The notes: generated from the letters alone by a model not told the origin. Positions 50,325 through 61,849 are shown, numbered from the stretch's first letter. The stretch: DNA of 64,000 nt from Branchiostoma belcheri (GCF_001625305.1 NW_017802603.1:1-64000), one strand, 5' to 3'. Made by a program: numbers and translations.

Positions 50325-51208
50325 TTTACCCTATCTAGACGGGGGGGGGGCTAAAAGTGCCCGCGCCAACTTTGATGTCGCATAGCGCCTGAACAGCTTG
50401 GGCTAGAACGGCCAAACTTGGTGACTTTTCCTAGAATATTGATGGTAACAATTTTGTATCATTGGAATATGATAGTGATTTTTAATGTTGCCATGGCAAC
50501 GGATTTCTGACAGGCATTTTTTTTTGCTATATGTAGTAATTTTAGTTTCAACACTAGAATTTCATTGGTTTTGTCAAGTTACAAATGTTTTCGAATATTA
50601 ATAATATCCCGGATAATTTTATGTAAATTTTATAATAAAATGCATAATTTATGCTAATTTGATGACGTCATTGGCCAAAATCCAAGATGGCGGACCATAT
50701 CATTAGAACAGGTATAAACAGGTTTTTTTCCTTAAAATTTCATCAAAACTTCCATTTCTTTCTTTCAAAAATGGTTCATATGAACGTCTTTAGTTTGTTC
50801 ACAATGTATTCTAGACTTTATCCTGAAAAAAAAACTATTTTTGAAAATTCAAGATCCAAAATGGCGGATAGCTTAAATACGCATGACGTCATTTTATGAC
50901 GTCACCGGTGTTGCTATGGGCAACATAAGACTTAGTACACCATAATATTCTGTCATAAACACTTTTGGTAAAGTTATGTTGTATACCAGGGAAGTTTTCA
51001 AGGAAAAATGTAGACAGTTTTGGCCAATAAAATCACATTTATTACGTCAAAATGACATAAATTGTACATATAAAAAAATTACTAGTACACCATCCTCTAA
51101 AAAATTTGGTGGTCATACGACATACCGTTCTGAGGGGGGGGGGTTAAATGAGCCACCCTCCCCCCCGGTCCCACCAAGCCAAAAAAAGCCCGGTCTAGAT
51201 AGGGTTTA
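50325..51208 (-). mobile_element. 0.9 kb piggyBac-like MITE, inverted copy
   Basis: The body 50329-51204 (876 bp) starts CCCTATCTAGACGGGGG and ends CCCGGTCTAGATAGGG. The flanks are TTTA on both sides rather than TTAA. The interior is collinear with 19011-19935 in reverse. Confidence 0.83.
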
Positions 51209-52117
51209 AACTATACCACCACTGTTAAACATTGTTCTGTTTTACGATGGAGCTATATATCTGAAGATTTAATCATTCTACAATGTGGCAGAAATGAGAA
51301 GACGCGCGCTGTTGACGTCCATTATTTTCGGTGCTACCCCCTTGTGTAATGGAATGTCCCGCCTTTGTTGATTGCACAGTGACGGTGAGACGGCCCAACG
51401 CTGTCACGGTGGAAAATTCACGCTGCAGTTTTGAAGCTACACCCGGAAATAAACTATTCTGACTTGTGTTCTTCTTGTTCAATACATTCTTGAGCCCCAA
51501 ACTGAGGGAAATCTTGGCCGTATCTTCGACCTCAACGTCTCAAGATTTCAGGTGAGACAGTGACCGCTCTGGTTGTTTTACAAAGAGTCTGTTTGGGACG
51601 TTTGTTTGTAGACTTGTCAAGATTCGAATATGGTGGCCTTCTGAGAAGCCAGACCGTTACGTTTATGTATGGTTTAAGTACTGTTTCCTGTCAGCGTTTC
51701 GTGCTATGTAAAGTCCTACAGTGACAAAAACCTCTCCCTATCGACATGTACAAGTCTTGAGAGCTACAGTTGTTTCGTGAAATATAGTTGTAGCTCGTAT
51801 AAGGAAGTAATGGTTTAAGACTTCTCGCTCCTTCGACTTTCCTCTCTTTCGCCAAAACAATCGTGACGTATGCCTTCCGTATCCTGTTCCTGTCGCCATG
51901 AAGAAATAATCCCGTTAACCTTACAGCCCCCCCCCCCCAAGGAAACTAAATCCACCAACACAATCACACACACAGAAAGCTTGACAACGAAAAGAAAGAT
52001 ATCTAACCCTCCACTCTTGTGTAACACACAAGTTATAAATGACACGGTGTAGTAAGAGTGTTAATACACTGTACAAAATGTACGTTGTTACTAGTATCCA
52101 TGACAGTTATATTTTTA
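51209..52117. other. Intergenic; possible promoter-like patch
   Basis: The stretch 51300-51553 is relatively GC-rich and ends in a strong donor (TTTCAG|GTGAGA at 51553). This could be a non-coding first exon of a plus-strand gene, but no downstream exon was found. A poly-C tract lies at 51927-51938. Confidence 0.3.
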
Positions 52118-52205
52118 GTAATCACCAGACGTGGTGACGGCACAGTTAAGTTTTATCAACTTTTATCAATGCCGCCACCAACACAGGGGACAAATAAATT
52201 TGGTG
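52118..52205 (-). mobile_element. SINE 3' tail, solo
   Basis: The reverse complement of 47567-47645 with few differences (GTTGATAAAACTTAACTGTG, CCGTCACCACGTCTGGTG). The tRNA head is absent. Confidence 0.75.
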
Positions 52206-52804
52206 TCTCTAGCAGCTTGCGTTGGAACTGCAGATCAGAGGCGTTGTTTTGCCGGTGCACAATTTGCTCCAAGGGCGCTCTTTGGTACTGAAGCCGACCA
52301 AAAAGTCCTCTCCGTCTTCCTTACCCCAACAGCTTTATACCACATAAAAATCATGACTATGTCTCATGAGAATTTGTACCAAGTTTGGTGCTTGTATCAC
52401 AATCTGAAAGATTCCTCCAAAATTTGATATTATCTGCTCCACTAATAATACAAGGAGGTTGTTTCTTTCTAGGCTCCCCTTCGTCTGGCGAACAACAACG
52501 GGAACCACGTCGAGGGGGGCGTCTGGCTGAGGGTGGAGGCCCGCAATGCTGCTACAAGGTGCCGGAAGTCTTTATAATTCCTTGCGGAAGCGGTTGCACT
52601 AAGCAATTTTCCTTTGAAATCTAGTGGCTACCCTTTCTACCCTTTAAAATGACATTTTCTATGTGCTATTTGATACTACGTTGAGTTACATCACCTGGAG
52701 ATTGCCAAACTATGTATTAGTTCTAGAACCACAATTTTCAATGAGCATAAAATGTCCTGTCGATACATTTAATATCTACTGTTTTTGTATGTGTATGTCT
52801 GTGC

Positions 52805-54450
52805 TTTTGTTTGTTTGTTTGTTTGTTTGTTTGATCCTTTATTTAACTCGATATGTAACTGTGTTACATGCTCTAATCGGCCGCCATTTCGGCCGCTTTT
52901 CATAGAGGTCGAGCGTGGAGGAGTGTCAGGGGGTCATAACATAAATACTACTTACTCACAAATGAAAACAAAGTAATAATTTTTATACATAAGATAACTC
53001 ATACAAAGTAAATAAATAATCAAAATGGCAATAACTAATAAATAACTCATAAGTCGTTGTGTCCAAAATCGTTCAGTCAAAGTCAGTTACGATACTAGCA
53101 GTCTTTTGAAGGTGCCAAGAGTAGGTGCTGCTCTAACATGCTGCGGAAAAGCGTTCCATACAAGAGAGCCAGAGTAGGCTAGGGATCTCCGGTATATTTC
53201 TCTTAATGACATCGGTACCACAAGGAGATTAGTCGCGCTTTGTCTGGTGCTTCTGGTCGCTCTATCCCTACAGTATGTGAAAATCCGGCGCATGTACGGC
53301 GGTAGTTGGTTGTTCAGGGCCTTATGTAGTAAGAGGGCTTTGTGATCGATATTTGTGGATTGACTTTACGTCCTTCCAGCCCAGGCGTCGGTGGACTTCG
53401 GCTGATGGAGTTAGATACGGGGCTCGTAGAATCAGCTTGCCAGCTCGGTTCTGCATCCTTTGCAATTTCCCCAACTCACTTTCGGGCGCAGTGTCCCAGA
53501 CAGTGCAAGCGTATATAATATGTGGCAAAAATATAGTTTTGTACAAAGTTAACAGAGTAGATGTTGGGATGAATGTGCGGACGTGCTTTAAAATGCTGAG
53601 TGATCGCCTGAGTTTGCCCAAAACGGCATTTATTTGACACTTCCAGTTGAGATTACGATCAATTAACACACCAAGGTATTTGTAAAAAGGTACATTCCGT
53701 TACAGTTACCCCATTGATATACACTTCAGGGCTTCTGCAACTGTTAAGCCTTTTATCTGTTCCAATAAGCATGAGTTTACATTTACATTTACACGTTTAC
53801 ATTTACCACTGTTTACGGATAATGAATTAGCTGTGAACCACTGAGAAAGAGTATTTAGATCATATTGGAGGTTGTACTCAATATCGCTAACATCCTTGCT
53901 GCTATAGTAGATGACAGTGTCGTCTGCATACATTGATATTTCACAAGATTTGGCGCAATTCGGCATGTCATTAACATAAATTAAGAACAACAACGGGCCC
54001 AATAATGAGCCTTGGGGCACACCATATTGCATTTTATGGAAACCAGAGGTAACTCCATTAATGGCAGTACAGTGCTGTCTGCTAGATAAGTAGGATGTAA
54101 ACCAATCAAGTGCTTCACCTTGTATGCCATAGCAAAACAACTTTTGCAGAAGAATGGTATGGTCGAGCGTATCAAACGCTTTGGAGAGGTCAATAAAAAC
54201 CGCCCCTGTCAGCTGACCAGTGTTCATGGCATTGAACCACTTCTCTGTGAGAAGGTGGGCCGCAGATTGTGTGGAATGGCCTGGCCTAAACCCAGACTGG
54301 GCTTCTGTGAGAATACTGTTTACTGACAAGTAGTTGTACAGTTGAGTATGTACCGCCCTTTCAATATCTTTGAGACAGCAGGTAGTATGCTGACAGGTCT
54401 TTTGTTATTTGGCGCAGATCTATCCCCTGCTTTGTGTATTGTGAATCGAT
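52805..54450 (-). mobile_element. CR1/jockey-like LINE, 5'-truncated and frameshifted
   Basis: The minus strand encodes RT segments NNKRPVSILPAVSKILK, TEAQSGFRPGHSTQSAAHLL, AVFIDLSKAFDTLDHTILL, YGVPQGSLLGPLLFLIYVND and the catalytic ISMYADDTVIYY. The C-terminal part LIDRNLNWKCQINAVLGKL, PHIIYACTVWDT, KLQRMQNRAGKLILRA and SYSGSLVWNAFP-like SGSLVWNAFPQ follows. At least three frameshifts separate the frames 53706-54329, 53322-53669 and 53087-53293. The 3' end carries AATAAAGGATCAAAC with a CAAA microsatellite (52806-52830). Endonuclease part absent. Confidence 0.9.
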
Positions 54451-54842
54451 CAAAGAAAATTTCATCAAACTGAAAATTTCATCAAACTGAAGATACCTTT
54501 CTCTCCTGCGTCACCTGAATTTATTACCGTGCACGTAGGGACAGGTTAAGCAAAGCAGAAAGTTACGTTCTTCCCCGTTAAGCAAATGCAGTCAAAGACA
54601 AAGGCGTGGCATTGAATCTCGGACAGTAGTCCTCCTCCGTGCCCAGTTTGCGTCCCGTATCTAGTTTAACTGTTAAAAACGCTCATTTTCATTATGATTG
54701 AAGTTTCACGAAACAAATGAATGAATTTCACTTTGTTATGGAAAGTACCAAATATGATGTTATATGTAACAATCTATTTACGTTTCTCGAATCAAGTACA
54801 ACAGATATCAAGAGCCTCGATGTTGTACACAGATTTGGATAC

Positions 54843-55437
54843 AACAGCGAGCAGATTATTATTGGAATGAGCAGAGCACTTTGGACTAATGCCTCTGACC
54901 ATTTACAGCTTAGAGGTACATATCCAATATTTTGTCAGAAACTTCTCTGTTACATAGCGGATCATAATGACCCCCAGTGCGGGTCTTCACGCTTCGATAA
55001 AAATGGAAAAATCTCAATATTTTAGACGAAATCTTTTAAAAAATCTTGATATTTTTTAAAGCATCTCGAGATGCTTTGGAAAAATCTCAAGATACTTTGA
55101 AAACATTTGGAAAGATCTTGAGACCTTTTGTTTTTATCTGAAGATTTTCTGAAATATATGAACATTCTGAAATATTCTGAATATATTGTCATGAACAATC
55201 TCAAGATTGTCTTATAAGATCTCAAGATTTCGTCTAAAATATTGAGATCTTGAGAGGAATCTTGAGATTTTTCAATTTTTAACGAAGCGTGAAGACCCCC
55301 ACTGGGGGTCATTATGATCCGCTATGTAACAGAGAAGTTTGTGACAAAAGATTGGATATGTACCTCTAAGCTGTAAATAGTCAGAGGCATTAGTCCAAAG
55401 TGCTCTGCACATTCCAATAATAATCTGCTCGGTGTTA
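54843..55437. mobile_element. Foldback element, ~150-bp inverted arms
   Basis: The left arm 54847-54997 (GAGCAGATTATTATTGGAAT to GACCCCCAGTGCGGGTCTTC) and right arm 55287-55436 are reverse complements with only a few mismatches. The centre is filled with palindromic words of the type AAATCTCAAGAT. No coding frame has support. Confidence 0.8.
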
Positions 55438-55580
55438 TATATCTTCACATGTAAAGGTTCCCACAACGCAAAAATAGGTAGATATATAAAGGACTGCTTT
55501 GTTATTAGAAAAAATACCGAAAATTGTGATTAGCCGATTGCAACACCTTTTCCAAGACTTGTGCTAGACTGTTTGAATAA

Positions 55581-56772
55581 TTAACCCTATCTAGACCGGG
55601 CTTTTTTTAAGCAAGATTATACCGGGGGGGGGGGGNNNNNNNNNNNNNNNNNNNNNNNNNNNNNNNNNNNNNNNNNNNNNNNNNNNNNNNNNNNNNNNNN
55701 NNNNNNNNNNNNNNNNNNNNNNNNNNNNNNNNNNNNNNNNNNNNNNNNNNNNNNNNNNNNNNNNNNNNNNNNNNNNNNNNNNNNNNNNNNNNNNNNNNNN
55801 NNNNNNNNNNNNNNNNNNNNNNNNNNNNNNNNNNNNNNNNNNNNNNNNNNNNNNNNNNNNNNNNNNNNNNNNNNNNNNNNNNNNNNNNNNNNNNNNNNNG
55901 GGGGGGCTCTTTCGGCCCCCCTCAGAACTCGCTAACGGTATGTCGTATGGCTACCAAATTTTCAGAGGATGGTGTACTAATTAAAATTTATCATATCTAC
56001 AATTTTGATGCCATTATGACGTATTATGACGTCATTATGACGTCATTAATGGCATTTTATGGCCAAAACCGTCTAGATGGGCTATTCCCTGAAAACTAAA
56101 TAGTATTCAACATAACTTTACCAAAAGTGTTTATGACAGAATATTAGAGTGTACTAAGTCTTATGTTGCCCATAGCAACACCGGTGACGTCATAAAATGA
56201 CGTCATACATATTTAAGATATCCGCCATCTTGGATCATCAATGTTGAAATTTTTCAAAAAATAGTTTTTTTTCGTGATAAAGCCTAAAACACATTGTAAA
56301 CATACCAAAGACCTTCATTTAAACCTTTTTTTGGAAAAAGAAATGGAAGTATGGATGAAATTTTAAGGAAAATAACTTGTATATACCTGTTCTAATGATA
56401 TGGTCCGCCATCTTGGATTTTGGCCAATGGCGTCATCAAATTAGCATAAATTATGCATATTTAATGATAAAATTTACATAAATTCATATGGGATGTTATT
56501 AATATTAGAAACCATGAGTAACTTGACATAAAACCCATAAAATTCTATTCTTGAAACAAAAATTACTAAATTTAGCAAAAAATGCCTGTCAGAAACCCGT
56601 TGCCATGGCAACACAAAAAATTATTATCTTATTCCAATGATAGAAAATTGTTGCCAACAATATTTTAGGAAAAGTCACCAAGTTTGGTCATTCTAGCCCT
56701 AGCCATTCGGACGCTATGTGACATCAAAGTTGGCGCGGGCACTTTTAGCCCCCCCGGTCTAGATAGGGTTAA
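55581..56772 (+). mobile_element. 0.9 kb piggyBac-like MITE with assembly gap
   Basis: TTAA at 55581-55584 and 56769-56772. Ends are CCCTATCTAGACCGGG and CCCCGGTCTAGATAGGG. It is collinear with 19011-19935. Bases 55636-55899 are N, flanked by poly-G on both sides. Compared with the other copies only a few tens of bases are expected there. Confidence 0.85.
55636..55899. other. Assembly gap (264 N)
   Basis: Run of N inside a poly-G tract of the MITE; the true size is probably much smaller. Confidence 0.95.
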
Positions 56773-57059
56773 GATATGTTAGGTTTTATTCGACACTAGG
56801 TCTTATCCAACATTCATTTTTTTATTGTTTGTTACTCTCTTTATGTAGTTTTCCGTACATTGTACCATATGCGGTTGTCGTGCAATAAAGTTCTACGAAT
56901 AAATACCGATTCGCCGGGTCACACAGTAACGCTACATAAGGTACAGATGCATACCTGACATGAAAAAAAAGGGATTGCTTTGCGAGGAATGTGCAAGAAG
57001 CAATTTACTTCAGGGCTCATCAACCTCATCTGATCCATGACGGTGGGAGATTCCGTCTT

Positions 57060-57170
57060 CCCGCCACTTTTCACTCCTGACGTCATCACGCTTCCGACGT
57101 CCGGAGAGTCAGCAAGTGCGTAAAACAGCTGACGATGGTTGACGAGATCGACCGAAAAGGTATGGTGAGT
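57060..57170 (+). promoter_or_regulatory. Possible promoter and short first coding exon, plus strand
   Basis: A GC-richer patch holds a CRE (TGACGTCATCA at 57078) and TTCCG words. Next comes an ATG in good context (GACGATGG, 57135) reading MVDEIDRKGM and a strong donor (ATG|GTGAGT at 57165). No downstream plus-strand exon was found, so this is only a candidate. Confidence 0.25.
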
Positions 57171-57895
57171 TTTTGCGTATGAATAAAGTTAAACATTAGC
57201 CGGAAAAGTTCATACTTATAATTGTCAGAGAATAATCACACACTGAAACACATATATACATACATACAAACATGACTTTATGAGTTGAATTTGCTGGGAA
57301 TAAAACTCGATATGGTATACTGATAGAAGTGATAATTTTAATAAAACCGCTTAATATGTCACATATTACTTCAGTAGTGTTTACCTTACAATATGTACTT
57401 CTTAATATATATGTAAATTTGAAAATTATTACAATCAATCGACGCAGTACCAACCTTCCTTGTCAAGAACTGATGTGAGAAACACATTTCTACATCGTTT
57501 AAAATGACATGATGTAATATTCCGTTGACAATGGGAAATATTTTGAGTCGATGTGATTACCACTTTACCATCACCTTTAAACACATTAACATCATTATCT
57601 CACATTTCTAACATTCATGGTCACCGCGCTAACAGTCTATATTAGGCGCATTCATTCTATGACAACATCACAAAATACACACCACACGAATGCAAACAAA
57701 GTTTTGACAAGATTCCAGGGTTAAAACAGGCTTGTGCAGCGTAATACTTTAGCACGTTCACTCCAAGTGGCACTATGTTGTGGTGCAGTGTTGATACAGC
57801 TTACTTTGTAAAGAAAAATCATGTTACATAATATTCGCTTTGATCATCCAACATGGCAGACGGTGATGACGTCACAGTCACGTGAGTGCCAACAC
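57171..57895. other. 3' flank of the discoidin gene
   Basis: AT-rich sequence, nothing recognised. A CRE-type TGACGTCA lies at 57867 just beyond the stop of the discoidin gene. Confidence 0.4.
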
Positions 57896-60800
57896 CTACA
57901 GCATGTCGGTAGGGCAGCCCAGGATCTCCACCCGCATGACTGGGCGCGAGGCGTAGGTGCGAGGGTGGAACCGGACGTACCGCACAGTCACAGGCCTGTC
58001 CAAGAAGTTATACACCGGCGAACTCCGGTCATAGTTTCCGGCAAACACCTGAGGTAACACGTAAGGAGATGGGATCTGCTTTAATGATATGATATGAATC
58101 TTTATTGCATGTTCTTGCCCAGATGGGCTAAATGCACAAGAGGACATGCAGTATGCAAAACATGAGTATTTCATACTGCGACGCTATATTCTGATGCAAA
58201 GTGCTAGAAATCTATACATTACAATAATACTATAAACTACCTATCATCTACTTCGTTCATTTCGTTCCATTTCGTTCCATTTCGTTTCATTTCGTTTCAT
58301 TTCGTTCCATTTCGTTCCATTTCGCACTTTCTGGGGTCCCCTGTTAGTTGCCCTTTCTTCTCTCTTTTTGAAACATTTGGAAACATAATTATATAGTTTG
58401 TCTACTTTAAATTCGTTCTTGTATGACATCAAGTGTTTAAACATGTACTGCTTTGACATTTTCTTACATTACTTGTCTATTTGTAAAGTATCGAATAGTT
58501 CTTGGCGTTCATCTTTATATAATGTCATTATCATATCATTATGTACAGTTAAGTAGAAAGTGTATCTCGTTTTCAACATACACGGCGGTCGGTTGCTAGG
58601 CTAAAAGTCGCATTACTAGGGAGGTATCGGGTTACAGAACGTGTTCGAACGTGGCCGCGCGGGAGTCCCGGGCCGGCCCGGGGGCAACGGGTAAAATTTG
58701 AAAATAAACAAAAGTAATTGGAGAGTAAATACTCGTCAAAATAAAATGTAATAAGTGATTTTGTTTACCTCAAATGTTATTCTTGCACTGCCTTTGCTCC
58801 ACTTTGTGTACATTTGCTTCCAAATGAGATCAATTTCGGATTTCAAAAAGGGTTCACGAGAACCAAACAACTGATTTTAAGAGGCCCCGAAAATCAAAAA
58901 TAAGGTTAAATTTTTCGATTTTTAGAAATATTACAGTAAATTTAAACTTTCTGTCTTAGGATTTTTTTATTTTTTAAATAAAACTCGACTTACAGTCAAA
59001 AGAAGAGCTAAAAACGCAGTGTTTTAACTTTAAATACCGATAATTCATAATCGCGGCCATATTTAAAAAATCCCTAAGACAGAAATCTGCGGAAATCGTT
59101 CTTCTTCCAAACAAGCCCTCAATGAGGTAATTTGAGCGATTTTTGGGAATAGTTAAAATACCATGTTTGCACGCATGCTGTGCCACTTGGATATGGGGAC
59201 CTGGATTTTATAACAGCGTCAACAAGAATTCTGACCTTCAAGGTCACCCACGATGACGGCAGTAGCTTCGTTACATGTTACATATCCACAATAAAATCAC
59301 GGCATAGATGTAATGTTTTGAAAACGGTTCATATTTGTGGAAAGGTGGATTTTTCCTGTTCCGTGGTTCCCAAGTAAAAAAGGGCTTGAAGTAGCCGGTT
59401 GTAGCGGCTTTACTGTAAATGACCGCGGGTAACCCCAGATCGAACGCCCGCTCTATTCGAATGACGTCATATCGAACAAGATTCGCGGGTTCGGGGGATT
59501 CGATCTCCATAGTAGCGGAGTGGGACTTTTGGGCCCAAATCTGACCATCGTGATATAAATGATTACAGAATATACTGAACCGTGTTTCATCCCAAGGCAC
59601 GGCTCCGGATATTACATAGTCTGGGTACCATCCTGGTTAATTCACGTCCGCGAGCGGACGTAAACTAACCATGATGGTACCCTGGCTAGATATTACACGT
59701 CTATTTAGATCCATGCATTATCTATAACGAACCTCAGGCACGGTTCTGGCGGATCTAGATCCGTGCTTTCTCTATAACAATCCTCAGGTATGGTTCTAGA
59801 TAGTCCGCGCACATCCATGACTGGTGATAAGAAACGATTATCTAGAACTATGCTGACCCTAACCCTAATAAACAAATAACCCTAGTAAACCTCATTCAGG
59901 AATGCAGATAGGCACCAAGCAGGTCTTTTGGTTACTACATACAAGACAGTATCAAATCAGAAATATATGTCTTTAATTGACAAGTCAGTATCAAACTCGC
60001 AAAAACCGTATGAAATTGGCAGCCGAGGATACAATTTAATACTGTAAAAATAATTTTAAAAAAGGAATTTGAAAGTAGACGTAAATATAAGTAGCCTAGA
60101 TCTCTCTTAGGAGAGTCGGTGACGGTTCTGTAGAAAGGGTGGGGCATTTTACAACCAGAATCCGGTTTAAGCCTGTTCAGCCAGAACCACACCTGAAGCA
60201 AATTTTTGAGACCATCCAGAACCGTGTCTAACCCATTTAGGCATAGAACAATATAGGCACGGTTCTGGGCACAATAGATCTGACCTTGTCTGATCCGTCG
60301 GAGTTGGCGTAGGTGGTCCAGTTCTCTCCATCCTGGCTGAAGGACAGTTTGTAGGTCCGGGCCCACTGGTTGTAGTCCACACGCCCCTGAGTGACCACAC
60401 CATACACCCGACTCTCCTGTCCCAGGTCCACCTGTAGTTGCGCAGGTTATTAGCTTAAGGTTTGAAATATACACATCACATTTTGTTCTGCATCACATAA
60501 TTATAAGGTACAAGCCCTCCCGCGGGACGAATCGGCAAAACGCCGGAAGGTCATCCGACGTCGACCCGCAGTCGGACTGATACAGAATACACTGTCTTGT
60601 AAATTCTACATGTACGAGTAGTAACTTTAATTTCAACCTTCGAATCTGGTATCCGACTTTCACGAGCGTGAAAAGTGGTCGAAATATTCTGTAGAACTTT
60701 CGCAGGCCCGTGTGGTAACTGATCAGAACGCCGTGTTATAACACGTACGTCATTTACGTCACGTCCTGATACGTACGTCATCGTCGTCAAGTACGTCATT

Positions 60801-61849
60801 TCCATCAAAATTATAACATCCCCTGACAGCCTACAGGCTCATAGCTACCTTCATCCACTCGGCGTCCATATTTTGTGACCTTGCTAGCCACCCCTTGCGG
60901 TTGGTTCCAAATCTTCCCATTTTCGCCAGAAACCGATTGTCGTATGCGGAAGTCGCCGTGATGCTGCTGTCCGGAATGGAACCGGTTGACATTCCCATCT
61001 TCCTAGTCCGGCAGAACTCTAAGAACGGAAAATAACATACGATATCAGTGCACCGGTAAAAAGTTCCGGAGGAAAGAAAATGCCTTGATGCTGCCGTCCG
61101 GAATAGTGTTGGTTGACACGACCATCCGCCTAGTCCGGCAGAGCATCAAGGAACGGGAATCCGGTACACAGTTCCGGAGGACGGGGAAAAATGCTACATG
61201 ACATGTCACCTTAAAGACGATATCACAAGCTGTCCTTTAAAGTTTACGTACCGTAGTAACAAGTATTCGCACTCACGTGACTAGACTTGACACAACGAAT
61301 GTCCGCCATGATGGATGGTGCAACCTAGAAGCCGCTTTACCATACAAGTATTGAATATGCAAATGAAGTTACATATAATCACGACATACAGGTTTAACCC
61401 TGGTGTTAGATGTTTATCTGGAGTTAACAAACATTACTATTACACAGCCAGTTAACACCTTATGTTTACATAAATGACAATTACAGGCAGATGCCAATCT
61501 TATCTAGTCTCCACCTGACCCAATTTTAGCCGAATCCTGCAGTCCATAACCACTTAGTAAGGCCTGGTGGAGGGTGAATCTTACCGGCGAACCGCTCGTC
61601 TTGTCGAGCGATTGTCTCGTTCTGAAGGGCCGCCAACTCTTCCACGACAGCAGCTGTATCGTTCTGACGGGCCGCCAACTCTTTCAGGGCAGCAGCTGTC
61701 TCGTTCTGACGGCCCGCCAACTCTTTCAGGGCAGCAGCTGTCTCGTTCTGACGGCCCGCCAACTCTTTCAGGACAGCAGCTGTCTCGTTCTGACGGGCCG
61801 CCAACTCTTCCTGATGAGCCAACAAGTCGTTGAGCCGCGAAGCGACTGC
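57896..61849 (-). CDS. Coiled-coil/discoidin (F5/8 type C) protein, 5' end missing
   Basis: Four coding exons with matching phases: 61585-61849, 60849-61018, 60285-60431 and 57896-58048, ending in TAG. The first gives a coiled coil of five ~14-residue repeats (ELAxRQNETAAxLK). The other three give one complete discoidin domain of ~155 residues: EFCRTRKMGMSTGSIPDSSI, WLARSQNMDAEWMK, VDLGQESRVYGVVTQGR, YKLSFSQDGENWTTYAN, VFAGNYDRSSPVYNFLDRPV, RYVRFHPRTYASRPVMRVEI and LGC. The conserved N- and C-terminal cysteines are present. Discoidin domains bind phospholipid, glycans or collagen; which one applies here is unknown. The coil suggests oligomers. The first visible exon enters in phase 0, so the signal peptide exon is further right, possibly beyond the window. 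Confidence 0.87.
58083..58475 (-). mobile_element. LINE 3'-end fragment in discoidin-gene intron
   Basis: The minus strand reads KVDKLYNYVSKCFKKREERA, similar to the LINE C-terminus at 35.4 kb, and ends with TGCAATAAAGATTCATATCA. It includes the 10-bp tandem repeat at 58251-58324. Confidence 0.65.
58251..58324. repeat. 10-bp tandem repeat TTCGTTCCAT, ~7 units
   Basis: Units alternate between TTCGTTCCAT and TTCGTTTCAT. Confidence 0.9.
58500..60284 (-). other. Intron of the discoidin gene
   Basis: No exon was seen. It contains the hairpin at 59621-59686 and a short run of CCCTAA-like words near 59848. Confidence 0.5.
59621..59686. repeat. Small palindromic element (~30-base arms)
   Basis: CTGGGTACCATCCTGGTTAA pairs with TTAACC-type sequence ending GATGGTACCCTGG, with ACGTCCGC/GCGGACGT at the centre and a 4-base loop. 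Confidence 0.75.
61085..61170 (-). pseudogene. Partial duplicate of the first discoidin exon
   Basis: It reads LCRTRRMVVSTNTIPDGSIK on the minus strand, against FCRTRKMGMSTGSIPDSSIT in the real exon 70 bases away. Only the first third of the exon is present. Both copies are followed upstream by AGTTCCGGAGGA. Confidence 0.7.
61590..61830. repeat. 42-bp coding minisatellite
   Basis: Five units of 42 bases inside the coiled-coil exon, around GCAGCTGTCTCGTTCTGACG. The plus-strand open frames over it are shadows. Confidence 0.85.

Larger units (their letters stand above)
54720..56895 (+). mobile_element. LINE 3' end interrupted by two nested insertions
   Basis: LINE sequence at 54720-54842 (VMESTKYDVICNNLFTFLES), 55438-55580 and 56773-56895 (GTGCAATAAAGTTC) is collinear with 36240-36570 once the insertions at 54843-55437 and 55581-56772 are set aside. 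Confidence 0.75.

Noticed and set aside
52472-52570. Plus-strand exon reading APLRLANNNGNHVEGGVW after a TTTCTAG acceptor
   Set aside because: Slight resemblance to the start of scavenger-receptor-type domains, but no cysteines in the right places, no clear donor and no partner exon.
54998-55290. CRISPR-like array
   Set aside because: The repeats are short, palindromic, irregularly spaced and have no unique equal-length spacers; eukaryotic foldback element.
55022-55312. 96-residue minus-strand frame
   Set aside because: It lies in the palindromic core of a foldback element; Lys/Ser/Phe-rich repeat translation without a domain.
59848-59880. Interstitial telomere repeat
   Set aside because: Only two or three degenerate CCCTAA words; not a telomeric array.
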